A DNA stretch of 64,000 nucleotides, from contig JAITYX010000054.1 of assembly GCA_021018815.1 (NCBI GenBank), forward strand, positions 806,001-870,000, read 5' to 3'. The position numbers and the translations under genes are program-made. The notes under the pieces were generated by a model. That model searched no databases, was not told where the DNA came from, and saw only the letters and a list, made by a program, of their open reading frames with translations. The stretch comes from Talinum fruticosum (lineage: Eukaryota > Streptophyta > Magnoliopsida > Caryophyllales > Talinaceae). Shown here piece by piece: positions 23,622 through 35,849 of this stretch; the first letter of the stretch is position 1; the number at the start of each line of letters is the position of its first letter.

Positions 23622-24428
23622 TGCTCTAGTTTGTGATTTTAGGTAGTTATGTCCTCTAGAGAAATGGATCCTTGGATGGTAAGTCGTCTAATCCACTAGG
23701 ATGAGTTTATGACCCTTATGTTTTGTGATAGTTCCTAGTGTCGGTCATGAGTGGATTTCGCTAAGATTGAGAAACTCAATGACATAATTAAGATTCTGAT
23801 CCATGTGTTTAACTATGACTAATTATGATATGATATTTATAAGATTATAAATGTTCGTTACATCCATGATGATGGGAAACCTATGTAAAAGTGTATTTCT
23901 GTGCATATAAGATGTGGCTATAGTCGAGTTATTAGTCTAACTTAGTAAACCTTGCTTTCTTTGGACTTGAGTGAGGTCTAAGAGCCCAAAATAAATGGTT
24001 GGTATGGGCAATTATGATTAGTTTAGTGAATAAACTAACATTGGAGTCTGTTTAGGGACTTTAGTAAAAACGAGAGTTTTTGAATCATACTTGATGTGGA
24101 ACAAGTATATCCGAATTAGTCTAAAATCGTCCCTTTTATAACATAATTATGTGTTTTATGAAATATTAAGAGCATTGTAAATGTGGAATGTACGATTTTA
24201 GTTGTGAAGTGTGACTGTGTTTGTATACCACATTCCATGTATTACGTGTTATTATTTAAGTTAATTGTATTACTTATTTATGTGCTTTTGTGTAAATAAG
24301 ATAATGTCCAAAGTGTAACATTGGAAAATATAAGTGTTATTCACTGGGCTCGAGAAGCCCATGACCTCACCATTTTTCGGGTTTTGTAAATTAAAGGAAT
24401 CAAGGAAGTGTCTACAAAGATTAACGAT

Positions 24429-25958
24429 CGAAGGTTTGCTCTTGGAGAGTCTTAGTCACCCTAGAGAGGGGTGAATAGGGTGATGAGGAAATTTGAACAA
24501 ACTTAGAATCTTTTTGCTTGAAAAGGATAAGCAGTGATTCCGAGTCTAGATTGGACTCGGAAAATTATGAACTCGAATTACGTGGAAACCCTCCCGGGGA
24601 AGAAAACCACGGCCAGTGCTAATCCAAGCACCAAGTTAAATCCACTATTTTAAATCCACAAAATACAGTAGACTGACTCAACCGAATTACTCCCTTAGAC
24701 AATTCCTTACGGGTTTTTCCTAGACTCGAAGTTCCCTTATGTGATCTAGTACTTTCTAACCGAGGTAACCTTTACGAGTTAGGTACAACCGAGATGAGTT
24801 AACCCTTACAGCTCAGTCAAGGGACCTCACTCAGAAAGTAAGAAAAAGAGTTTGTAACTGATTACAAGACTTTACGACTCGGAAAAATTATTAAGTACGA
24901 GACTTGGAGTTGTAAGTAGAAGATTGAATGAATATTATACGAGAGAAATATAATTTCAACAATAGGTTCAAGCAATCTTAAGGTCTTGTGAAGTGGTTTC
25001 TATTTAAAGATGACCAAGCAGATTGGCTGTTGTGACTATCTTCCGATTAGAAGTCCTCTATGACTCGTTGTAATGGTTCTTCCGAGTCGCTCGGAAAAGA
25101 CCCGTTGAGATGTGAATGTTGTGTAATGGCTCTTGACTCCTTAGGATGTCCCAATCAACTGGTGGTGTCCGAAAAGTAGGGTGGAAGCCACCGTTGAGCT
25201 TAGCGTTGAAGATTTCCAATTTTGGAAATAGACAACCCTAACATAGTGTCCGCACCTTGGTCGAAGTAGAAAAAGCCTTGTCTGCTGGCGATTTGACATC
25301 TTAAAGTCGGTTACTTTTGTAATTCAAAAGTAGGATAACCTCGTTTAGATAACGTACAAAAGTAAACCAATTTTGGTTCTCAAAGTATAAAATACTTTGG
25401 TGCAAGATTAGGCACATATAATAATTTAATTAAGATAATTAAGAGCATAATTATCCGAGTCCTAAAAGAGTGGAATTTTCTAAGTCTAATATTCATTATA
25501 CGCAAATTCCATCCGAGTCGATCTAGAGAAAGATCAAGAAGTTAGACAGAGAATATCGAGTAAGAGTACTTGATCCGGACAAATATATTTCAATCAAAAC
25601 ATGCTAACTTAGAAAGTTGAATTATCGTTATAATTCAATTTATCTTAGAATATAAAGTCATAACTTAGTTTGAAAGGGACAGAGTGAATGTTTGATCATG
25701 CGATAAATCTGGGTGGTGTCCGAGTGACTCGGAACCATCGGTGTAAATTGATGAACAAGAGTGTATTTTCCGATTCAATCGGAATCGAATGAAAACATAT
25801 GCAATAGTTTACGTAACACTCGGAAAAGTTTCTTTATCACTCGGAATAGTTTCTATAATACATAGAATGACTTCTAATCAAAACTTAGAAGGGATGAAGT
25901 TGGTACCTAATTCCTTGATAGTACTCAGAATGACATACATGTAGAATCCGAGTCTTCA
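24429..25958 (-). repeat. solo LTR of the E1/E2 family
   Basis: 1530 bp from (T to C)GAAGGTTTGCTC to CCGAGTCTTCA, complete at both ends. Flanked by ACGAT (24424-24428) and ACGAC (25959-25963), a target duplication with one change. No primer site or gag is attached. It is nested inside the chimeric LTR, so it is younger than that insertion. Confidence 0.9.
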
Positions 25959-26283
25959 ACGACTAGTGAACTTTTTTATGACTCAAGTTGGGAAGGTGGC
26001 CCGTGTTTACACTTCAAAATATGTTAGTAAATAAAAGGTAGAATGTATTTTGTATAGAATTTATAAGATTGTTATATATATGATTAAGTACGAATATAAG
26101 TCGTATATTTAGGATTACCCTATATGACTTTGAGTTAGAATTTTGGAAAAGATTTCGCTACAATTTGCTATTGAGAGTTTAAGTAAGGTTAAGAAGTTAA
26201 AAAGCCTATTGGATGTCCGAGTAGGATGTCTATGGAAGGGTGATGCACCTAACTACTCCAGGTTGGGGCATTATAATAGGAAA

Positions 26284-26285
<2 letters not shown>

Positions 26286-26370
<85 letters not shown>
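26286..26370. repeat. compound (CA)n(GA)n microsatellite
   Basis: About 20 CA units followed by about 23 GA units, inside the right part of the chimeric LTR. Confidence 0.98.
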
Positions 26371-26372
<2 letters not shown>

Positions 26373-26668
26373 TCGGTTGCTATTGGTTCCGGAACCCCGA
26401 TGAGAGAGTGAATTTTTTAATTTTAAAATTCAAAATTTCCAAATTTTAAGGGCCTGGTAAGGTTTTCATTAATTGGAGATTTACCATTCGTTTTTAGCCC
26501 AAATTAATGTGTGCAATAAAATATTTATATCGTTAGAACATATAGTTATAGATACATATAACGACTTAGTTTGACTTACCCGATAGCAGATTGATCTTGT
26601 TCTCGGATCCGCTTGAAATGCTATAACATCTCATATAAATTCATTAGTACTCAAAGAGGGTCTCCCTC

Positions 26669-28110
26669 TCAATTATTGGAATCTAGCCTACCAAGTTCTC
26701 TTCTAATGAAGCAAAATTGATCTTTTCTCAATGGTTTGATGAAAATATCTACTAATTGATACTTAGTGGGAAAAAACTCAAGAGTAATATCTCCTTTTTG
26801 GGCATGACATCGAATGAAATGGTTTCTGGCTACAATGTGCTTGGTCTTTGAATGTTGTACTGGATCCTTGGTAATGCTTATTGCACTTTGATTGTCACAT
26901 TTTATTGGAACTTTTATGAAATCTAAGCCAAGATCCTTCATTTGTTGCATAATCCAAATGAGCTGAGCACATCATGCTCCGGTAGCTATGTATTTTGCCT
27001 CGGTTGTAGATAATGCTACTAAGTTTTGTTTCTTTGAGTTCCAAGATATCCAGGCTTGACCTAGGAATTAAGATGCATCGGAGGTGCTTTTTCTGGCTAT
27101 TTTATATCCAGCATAACTTGTGTGTGAGTATCTAATCAGATTGAAATCTAGGTCTTTGGGATACCAAATTCCGAGAGTCCGAGTCCTTCTTAGATATCTA
27201 AAAATTCTTTTCACAACAGTTAGATGAGATTTCTTAGGACAAGATTGAAATTTGGCACATAGACATACACTAAACATTATATTTGGCCTGGTAGCTGTAA
27301 GATAAAGGAGAGTTTAAATCATATCTCTATATGTCTTCTCGTTTATAGGCTTATCGTTAGAATCCGAGTCTAGTTTATTGTTAGATGCCATTGGAATGGC
27401 TGCATGCTTAACCTGATCTAACTTGTATTTCTTAAGAAATTCTTCCACATATTTCCTCCTAGGATGAAATTTAGCTCATCCATCATGCTCGTCATGAATT
27501 CCTTGCTCATAACGTTCGAGAACTCTTGAAATAAATACTTGTTAGTAGCACCAAATAAATGTCATCAACATAAACTTGTACTACGAGAAAATCCTTACCT
27601 TTGAATTTTAAGAAAAGAGTTTTGTCAATAAGTTCCCTTTTAAAGTAATTTACTAACAAAAACTTGCTCAGTCTTTCATATCAAGCTTTAGGGGCATGTT
27701 TTAGACCATACAATGCTTTTTGAAGTTTGAAAACATGATATGGAAATTTGGTTTTTCAAACCACAGGGGCTGCTCGACATAAACTTCTTCATTAAGGTAA
27801 CAATTAAAAAAGCACACTTAATATCCATTTGATATAATTTCATTCCCATGTATAATGTAAAAGCATGTAATATGCGAATTACCTCTAATATGATAATAGG
27901 TGCAAAGGTTTCTTCAAAGCCGACGCCTTCTTCCGAGTTATAGCCTTTGCCCACTAGTTTGACCTTGTTTCTAACCACATTCCTAGACTCATCTAGCTTG
28001 TTCGTAAAAACCCAGTTTGTTCCTATAACTGGGTGTTTTTTAGGCATAGAGGTTAAAGTCCAGACTTGGTTTCTTTCAAATTGCGCAAGTTCATCTTGCA
28101 TGGTATTAAT
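26669..28110 (-). pseudogene. E2 reverse transcriptase and RNase H
   Basis: RT starts about 28101 with FERNQVWTL and HPVIGTNWVFTNKLDES. The first catalytic motif MDIKCAF is present near 27815-27835, and YVDD is encoded at about 27552-27563 (VQVYVDD). RNase H reads IRYSHTSYAGYKIARKSTSD near 27068-27120, with changes in the usual GYSDADYAG motif, and ends ADIFIKPLRKDQF-like to LGRLDSNN and a stop at 26669. Frame changes occur at about 27690 and 27060. It has kept the motif that E1 has deleted. Confidence 0.85.
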
Positions 28111-28139
28111 TTAGCTCGGGTCCTCTAATGCAACCTCAT

Positions 28140-28738
28140 GATTCGTAAGTTCTATATGAGATATAATGAAAAAGAATGCACAGAAATTTATGAGTGCGAA
28201 CGAGTTTGTATACCTGAATCAATGTCCGAGAGTAGGTTGTCTCTTGGTTGATAGGATTTATACCTTAAGCATCTTCCATTTTCTTGATGAACATCTAGAT
28301 TCGAGTTATATTAAATTCGTTATTTAGAGGTTTAGACACTAGCTATTGTTGACTTAGATTATGGGTTCTCCTGATTTTGTTAAATTATGTGTCCGATTTG
28401 GATCCTGGCTGGTAGGGTTTGATATTTTAGGAATTCCTTCTTCATCTTCACCCCTACTTAATCTCATATCACTAAATGATGAAAAACTTATTTTTTCATC
28501 ATTGTTCTCATAAAAAACAACGTAAATACTTTCTTATACAGGTTTAGTATGTTTGTTAAAAACAAAACAAGCTTTACTAGCTTAGGAATCGCAAAGAAAA
28601 TGCCTTTGTCCGAGTGAGGTTCAAACTTACTCGAGTTTTCTTACCATTATTGTATACGAAACATTTGCATCCGAAAGTCTTAAAATATGAAATGATGGGC
28701 TTATTACTTTGAATAATTCATATGGAGTTTCTTCATAA
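28140..28738 (-). pseudogene. E2 integrase C-terminal remnant
   Basis: Aligned with E1 19000-19565. The minus strand keeps pieces corresponding to the YKLYKGKKPN / FKPFGCKCYV segment (28620-28735) and the linker toward RT. It is much decayed. The alignment with E1 stops at CTTCATAA (28731-28738), where CACTA sequence begins. Confidence 0.65.
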
Positions 28739-30081
28739 TACTACAAAAAAAAAAAAAAAAAACTTTTACCAACATGGCCATATCTGTTGGTATAAGCTTA
28801 TTTTTATCGGTAAAAGATTTTACCAATAGATAAATATCTATTAATAAAGTATTGGTAAAAACTTAGTCGGTAAAAGTTTTACCAACAAGTACGATAGACT
28901 TTTGCCATTAATATTTAGTACCAACTAATGAGTATTGTTTGTAATACTTTTCACCATTACCAACACAAGTATGTATGATAGTGTTATGTGCTAAACCAAC
29001 AAATATATAAGTAAATAATGGTGTCGAGTGTGGCACCATAATCCTACTTAATATAAGTATTTGTTAGTATTCAAACCTTTCTGCGATTTATACCGTTGGT
29101 AAAAACACATCCCTCCAACAACTTCGTTGATAAAAAATGTTCTATAAGCACATTATCTCGTTGGTAAAAAATATTCAATAATCATGTTATCTGTTGGTAA
29201 AATTTGATTTTCCAATCAAAACTACCTGTTGCAAAAAAGTTCATTACAAACTGTTAGAAATGGTAACCTGAATATCTATCACTATTTTTAAATATGCTTA
29301 GCATCATATTGTACACTTGAAATAAAAAAACATATTAACACAATAATTTGGATCTCTATCACAATTGCGTTATAAAAGTTCATAAAGGATGGCCATTTAG
29401 TCTTTACAAAAGCATACTAATTAGCGTTAGAATTCGAACCATACACTTAATAAATTAAGAAAATAGAACTATACTATATTACGTATTCTTTACATGCGGT
29501 CATCGTCTTCATCTTCTCCCTCTTCATTTTGTTCCCCTTCATCCACAACATCATCCTCTTTAAATTTATGATTATTTTCATTTTCATTGTTTTACCATCG
29601 AGCTCAATTGAAGAAATTATTTTTTCCATTATCCCCTAAAGAGGATAGACAAGAAACATCTCAAGAAAAAGTAAAAACATCAAAAGCTTATGAAGACACA
29701 TCCAATACAACTTTACACAACTCCTCAAATCCTTCACACACTATGGCTAGAGCAAGCTGTCTTCAAGGACTAACAAATCGAAGCTCCAAACACTCATTAA
29801 AACGAATAAATAGGAAATATGTTCAACAAACTAGGAAGGACGAGACAGTTAGCAAACAATTAAAAATATGTGGACTAGCGGAAAAATCATTATGCTTTGA
29901 AGCTTGAAGCGCTAACTAATCCCCAATCCCAAGACTCGGGAGATCATAACACTTTACTAACCGGATCATGAAATATTTTTGTGATTCATTCTCTAATGAT
30001 GCTTCCTTCACTAGCATCCTTCCCTTAGAAAAGAACAATACATAAAACCCCTAGAAGCAATGAAAACTAACATTAGAGTGA
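28739..30081 (+). mobile_element. CACTA-like transposon fragment inside E2
   Basis: Begins TACTACAAAAAA (canonical CACTACAAAA with C to T), then 530 bp dense in direct and inverted TTGGTAAAA / TTTTACCAA motifs, as expected for CACTA subterminal repeats. The opposite terminus is not found. The interior (29280-30081) has a 106-codon open frame at 29587-29907 (start FYHRAQLKKLFFPLSP in part) that I do not recognise. About 480 bp of the integrase core of E2 are absent at this place, so an insertion was followed by a deletion that took one transposon end and flanking pol. Confidence 0.65.
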
Positions 30082-30640
30082 GATTTGAATGAAGATCCGA
30101 CTTGTTTCCCTCTTGTGCAAACTTCACAAACTTTATCTTTTTAAAAGCACAGTTAGGTAAGCCCCTAACCAAACCATGAGATGCCAATTTCTTGATAGTA
30201 TGCATGCTAATATGGCCTAATCTACGATGCCATGTCCATGAGTCATCATGAAGATATGCTTTGAAGCAAGATAAATTCTAACTCGGGTCGAAAGAGGAAT
30301 AATATAAGTGTTACCTGATCTTTTACCCGATAGTTTGATCTCCTTGGTGGTAACATTAGAAATGTAACAATTGGTCCGAGTGAATCTTACCTCTTGACCT
30401 TTATCGCACAGATTGAGAGATGCTAAGCAGATTGTACTTTAATCCTTTGACAAGGTAAACTGGGCTGACCAGATTGCATCCTTTTCCAATCTTGCCTATC
30501 CCAACTATCTTGCCTTTGCTGTCATCTCCAAAAGTGACTTTTCCTCCTTTATGCTCTTCTAAATCGGAAAAGAGTCCTGAATCTCCGACATGTGACGTGA
30601 ACATCCACTGTCAAGGTACCAGTGTCCTTTGATCTCTTCC
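30082..30640 (-). pseudogene. E2 protease and GAG-pre-integrase
   Basis: Aligns with E1 20047-20620. Segments seen on the minus strand: SRHVGDSGLFSDLEEHKGGK-like near 30540-30600 (protease start), KIVGIGKIGKGCNLVSPVYL, VKGLKYNLLSISQ near 30410, and MHTIKKLASHGLVRGLPNCA near 30140-30205 for the GAG-pre-integrase domain. Shifts separate the parts. Confidence 0.8.
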
Positions 30641-30689
30641 GAGTGACCTGCAAAATAGAGACAATCTAACCCTTCTCACTTCCTCTAAC

Positions 30690-32467
30690 GAACCCGAGTA
30701 ACACCCTTTACTGTGGTCCTTTTACGAGGAAGAAGGTTTTTCGGAACCCAAATTTGAATGACTTTGGGCTTAGTCCGATTCCGAGTCTTTCTTATGGGAA
30801 GCTGAGTCCGTGTCTCTTTCGTTTGAAAAACTTTCCTTTTGAAACCCTGAGGAGATGATTTCTTCTTGTAAATTGGTCCGGGCATAGTCCGCCTTTCATT
30901 TTTATGAATAGGACCATCCTCAGCCTTCTCGAACTTTACGGTTCGGAATCCTTTTCGAAAGCTCGAGTAAGAATTGGATTCTTCCTCTTTGTTGAAACTA
31001 AGACCTTCTTTTCTGAAGGAGATACATTGAGATCCTAAGAGCATGTCAAGGTTTTTCGACCTTGAGTAAATTTTAAAACAAGATCTTGAGACTCAATGAG
31101 CTTTTGCTTTAGTTGCTCATTTTCTTTTACGAGTAACTCGGACTCGGTCTCATTGGATTGAGCACTAGTCTTGAGTTCTCCGAGTGTAAGTCTCAGTTTT
31201 TCCAACTCATTTTTTAAAGCATTGCTCTCGAGAGGTAATCAAGTCAAGTTGCTCTTTAAAACGAGAGGAATCGGAATTGGACTTTTCTTCCAAAGTGAAA
31301 ATATACTTTGCTAAATCAACTTTGGAGAATTTAAGAAAGTACTCAATTACCTCTTGAGGATTGGGTTCCTCATTGTCCGAGTGCGAGTCCGCTACGCTTC
31401 GAGTCGAGAGATGGCCATTAGACATTTTGAGTCGTCCGAGTCCTCGTCATCTTCCGATGAGTCCTCTTCGCTCCATGTGGCCATCATAGCCTTTTTCTTC
31501 TTTTTGTCCCGTTTCCTCTTTGGACGAGTCTTTAACTATGTGATCCTTACTGCCACATTCAAAATAGCCGAGAATTCTTAGTTAAAGATAACTTTGAAGG
31601 AGAAGAATACTTACCTTTCTTGCCCTTCTTATCTTTCTTGTAGAATTCTTCTTTTGGCCTTTTATCCCATCTTTTGTGCTTCATTATTCTCTTGAAACCT
31701 CTTGCAATAAGTGTCATGGGATCCTCTTCTAAGTCGAGAGGAACTCAGATTTGCTTCTCGGGTTTACGAGGCTTTCAGTGCTATGTTCTTTTTGGTGCTG
31801 CCCTCGGCATCCTCCTCTTCCGAGTGGATTTCATGAGTGAGAAGCTTCACAATGAGCTCGTCCGGCTTTAGAAGTGATAGCTTTTGAGCCTCCTCTATGG
31901 TAGTCACCTTGGGACCCCATCTTCTCTTTGGTAGGCTTACGAATATCTTTTTGCACATTTCTTCGTGGGTAATCTTCTTACCCGGAGATTTGAGATTGTT
32001 GGTAATCTCAGTAAATCGAATGAACATCCGAGTGATGTTCTCTTCGGCTCCATCTTGAATAGCTCATATTTATGAAGATATTGACTGATCTTTGCTTGTC
32101 GACTTGGCTTGTGCCTTCGTAAGTGTTGACCAGTGTGTCCCGCACTTCTTTGGCTGAATCACGAGCGAGATACTCGATTATATTCTTCGAGTTGATGGCG
32201 CACATCAGAATGTTCATTCCTTGAAGTTCTTTCGAACTTCTCGCTTTACCTGGAGTAAACTCGGCCTTAGTCTTAGGAATGATTCTGAATTCTTCTGTTT
32301 CCATGGGAATGTAGTTTCCTTGTTGTATGATGTCCCAAACATCTTCATCATGATCCAGGAGGAAGCATTCCATGAGCTTCTTCCGAGTGCACAAAATTTG
32401 ATCCTTTGAGTTTTGGTGGTCTGCTGGAAGATCTTCCTTCATCGAACTCTCCGTTGTTACGAGCCAT
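30690..32467 (-). pseudogene. E2 gag
   Basis: The ATG is at 32467, only 45 nt from the primer site, and opens MARNNGEFDEGRSSSRPPKL, the SIRE-type gag start. A frameshift follows at about 32400, then EDVWDIIQQGNYIPMETEE and LVNTYEGTSQV (near 32100). Next come FIRFTEITNNLKSPGKKITH and LPKRRWGPKVTTIEEAQKL (31764-32027), the UBN2 C-terminal region. The 30690-31430 part is a charged coiled-coil and lysine-rich stretch. It keeps the start codon that E1 has lost. Confidence 0.85.
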
Positions 32468-32511
32468 TTAATATTAAACCTTTGGATGGTTAGATCCTTT
32501 ACGAAAGGCTA

Positions 32512-32523
32512 GGCTCGATACCA
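32512..32523 (-). other. E2 primer binding site
   Basis: Minus strand TGGTATCGAGCC two bases from the LTR end at 32526, identical to E1. Confidence 0.88.
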
Positions 32524-32525
32524 AT

Positions 32526-34125
32526 TGAAGGTTTGCTCGGGAGAGTCCGAGTCACCCTAGAGGGGGTGAATAGGGTGATGGAGGTTTTTCGTGAAGAATA
32601 AGCTTTTTCTTCAAAGTACGAGACGAAACATGATTACGAGTCTAAAACGTGGTTAGAAAAGTATGAACTCGGAATTACGAGTAAAGACTATGTAGCGGAC
32701 TTAAGCGAGATCGTGAGTTTGTTCGAGTCTAGAATGAACTCAGAAAGTAAAGACACGAAGGTACGTGGAAACCCTCCTGGGCGAGAAAACCACGGACGGT
32801 GCTAATCCAAGCACGAAGTCAAATCCACTATTTTGAGTCCACAAAATACGGTAGGCTGACCGAACCCAAGTTGCTCCCTTCGACAACTCTTTACAAGTTT
32901 TTCTAGACTCATAAGTTCCCTTATCCGATCTAGTACTTCTTAGCTGAGATAACCCTTATAGCTAGGGACAACTAAGCTGAGTTAACCTTTAAAGCTCGGT
33001 CGAGGGACCTTACTGAGAAAGTAAGAAGAAAGTGATTGTAACGAAGTACAAGACCTTACAACTCGAATATAATGAATTACAGAGTGGGAGTTGTAAGTAG
33101 AAGATTGAAAGTGAATACAATGACCTTTGCTCAAGTATGTATTAACAATAGATTCGGCAATCTTCAAGTCTTGAGAGTTGACTTCTATTTATAGATGACT
33201 AGGCAGAGTAGCCGTTATCTCCATCTTCGACTGGAAGTCCTTTGTGACCATTGTTAACGACTTTCGAGTCGCTCGGAAAGTATCCGTTGAAATATGAACA
33301 TTGGACAACGGTTCTTAACTTCTTTGGAAGTCCCAAAACCACTGGCGGTGTCTTAAAAGATAAGGTGGAAACCACCGTTAAGCTTGGCGTTTCGGTTTTC
33401 CAAATTTGGAAACAGACAGCCACGACACAATCTTACGGGGCTAGGTCGAGAGAAGGGGAAAAGCCATGTCTGCTTGGTGATTTGACGTTTTGAAGCTAGG
33501 TTACTTTTGTATTTCAAAAGTGTATCCTCGTTTGAATAACCTACAAAAGTAAATCAAATTGGTTCTCAAAGTATAAAATACTTTGGTCTAAGATTAAAAA
33601 CAGATAATAATATAATTAAGATAATTAATTGACTAATTATCCGATTCATTAAAGGAATGGAATTCTCTGAGTCTAATATCCATGAACTTCAAAATTCCAT
33701 CTGAGTTAGTCTAAGCAAGAATCAAGTTATACAACGAATATCGAGTGAAACAAACTTGATCTAGACTAAGCATGGTTCGGACTAGAAGCGCCGACTACAA
33801 CAGAATAGGACTTATAACATGAAGTCGGACCTGAGTGCGGTTAAGCGAAATACTAGTCACTTTAACATGCGATAAATCTAAGTGATGAGGGACTCGGAAC
33901 CGAGTGAGACAGTGTAAGTGCATATCTGTTTTACGAGTCACTTAGAGACAAGCAAGAAATACATGAAGTCAATGACATATCACTTAGAGAAAAATACTAT
34001 ATCACTCAGAAAAGTTTCTAAGGTACATAGAATGCCTTGGAATCAAAACTCTATAAGTGAGAAATTCTTATACCTGATTCCTTTGTTAGAACTCGGAATT
34101 GTGCTGAGTAAAGTCCGAGTCTTCA
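32526..34125 (-). repeat. E2 5' LTR
   Basis: 1600 bp, TGAAGGTTTGC...CCGAGTCTTCA. It is about 70-110 bp longer than the other copies because of extra sequence around 32640-32740. A minus-strand TATA-like box (TATAAATAGAAG) lies near 33186-33197. Confidence 0.9.
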
Positions 34126-34436
34126 CGACGTACGAGGGTGATATGGTTGATTAGAATGTGTACAATTCCTTCCCATTTTATATATATATTTGCAAAAATT
34201 TTCGAAAAACCAAAAATTTTCTAGTTTCTCTTTCTCTTTTCTTTTTCTTTTTCAAGATTTTATGGGTATATCTTCTATAAAGCCTCACGAGACCTCACTC
34301 GTCCACTTGGGCTACCAAGGGGTTTAAAGGGCTTGTTGCACATGATAAGTGCAATTGCGATTTCTATGAAAGTGAATTAGGTTTTATTTATTTTTGTTTT
34401 TCTCGAGGACGAGCAAAAGCTAGGTGTGGGGGTATT
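34126..34436 (+). repeat. 3' internal tail of truncated leftmost array unit
   Basis: Matches 36646-36956 and 41520-41831: CGACGTACGAGGGTGATATG, a T/C-rich stretch, CTCGAGGACGAGC, then the polypurine tract TAGGTGTGGGGGT at the LTR edge. Confidence 0.88.
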
Positions 34437-35849
34437 TGTTCGGTCCAAATATTACGTCATTTATACCCTTATTTACTTTGTTTTTAACTTATAAAATAAT
34501 TTAATTTTAGGATTTTTACTTGTTTTTCTTACTTTTATAGGTAATAAATCAAATCGAGACAATAGCAAAAAGTTTGAGCCAAAAAGGAAGCAAAACAAGG
34601 AAGATAATGGTGTGCACAGGCAGGAAGTGCAAGCTGCTACACGGTTGTGCGGAAGTCGCACGATTACCAGTGTAGAACTTGCACAGCTATGCGAACCGAT
34701 CAAAAACTTTCGAAACCCGCACGGGTATCCGTACGGAACCGAGCACGGTCGTGCAATTTCCCAATTTCGATTTTTCTCGGTTTTTACAGGTTATAAAAGG
34801 ACAATTTTGGCTCTAATTTAAGGGAGCTCGGTTTTTAGGGATTTTAGGGACCTCTTAGGGTTCTTGCTTAGCCAAAATAAAACCCCTCAAGGGGAAGATT
34901 AATGTAGTGTTTTGTACAAGATTTTGGATTCAAGACTTCAATTTCAATTCAAGCATAAGTTTTCTCTTTCTCTCTTCTTCTTTATTCCTAGTTTAATACT
35001 TTGCTTGTTCAATGTAGTTTCATGATTCAATTTTTATTAGTCTAGATGTTAATTATAGTTAGATTTATTACTTGTTTTCATGCTTGAGTTTAATTATCTA
35101 GTTTATGTTCTTGTTCAAGTCGGTTGGTGTTAGTTTGTTCTTTAGTGTAGTTTTTATTTTTGTTTCATGCTTTTATGTTAATTAGTTGCTAAAGTTGATT
35201 GCTTTAGTTGTGATTACCTCCCTAATGGCTAATTAATCTTGTTTAGGCCTTAACCCAACTAGTTTATGCTTGTTATTTGGGATTGTTTCTCATGCCCACT
35301 ACGTGTTGGATGAAATGCCCGAAAGGGATTTTCATCTTGATTTTTGGGTGATTGGTCTATCAATGAAAGATGGAGTCAATTTGCTAGCGTAGGTAAATAT
35401 GATATTCGAGATTTTGGCATGAAAATAGCCAGAATCCTAGCTAAGTCCGTAGGTTGCTACTTTTGTAGTCTAATTGGGCTAATCACACAAAAGTAGGTGG
35501 TTAGAACAATTAGATTAGCTCATGACCCTCGAAAGTGTGGCTTGAGTGGCCTTTAATGGTGCAATCAACCACTCCTAAATGCTTGCATAGACTTGGTTAG
35601 GTTTAGGCTTGTCTTAATTAGGTAATTTATTAAGTGGTAAAATCATAACCCAAGCATTCTTTCATTGCTTTCTAGGATTATATTAGTCGTCATATCTCTC
35701 AACTCCGTTGATTCGTGTAGACAGATAGTGTAAGTTAGCTTTGATATTTGAAAGACAACTCTTTGTGGACACGACCCATGCTTACCAGCTAGCTACAACT
35801 ACGCCGTGCACTTGCGGTTACAATTTTAAGACTTAAATTCTTCCCAACA
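34437..35849 (+). repeat. array LTR A
   Basis: 1413 bp, TGTTCGGTCC...TTCCCAACA. It contains a GC-rich dyad block (34610-34760) with repeated TGCACAG / CACGG / CGTGCAA half-sites, then GTTATAAAAGG as a probable TATA box at 34790-34800. Confidence 0.9.

Larger units (their letters stand above)
23622..26628 (-). repeat. chimeric LTR of another family, split by a solo LTR
   Basis: Left part 23622-24428 and right part 25964-26628 together form about 1.47 kb bounded by TG...CA (TGCTCTAG ... CTATAACA; minus strand starts TGTTATAGCATTTC). It has LTR-like termini but no coding region, and its superfamily is not resolved. Flanking 5-mers differ (ATTCT at left, TCTCA at right), and the left flank is E1's 5' LTR while the right flank is E2's 3' untranslated region. 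A simple single insertion would not give this. Confidence 0.65.
26629..34125 (-). mobile_element. E2: SIRE-like Copia retrotransposon, 3' end missing
   Basis: Same family as E1. Minus-strand order: 5' LTR (32526-34125), primer site, gag, protease, GAG-pre-integrase, CACTA fragment in place of the integrase core, RT, RNase H (stop 26669). The sequence ends 41 bp after the pol stop at the chimeric LTR, so the extra ORF, polypurine tract and 3' LTR are lost. It is inserted into the tail of the tandem Ty3 array: the first five bases after its LTR, CGACG, sit in the repeat's ATATCCGACGTACG context. Confidence 0.87.
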
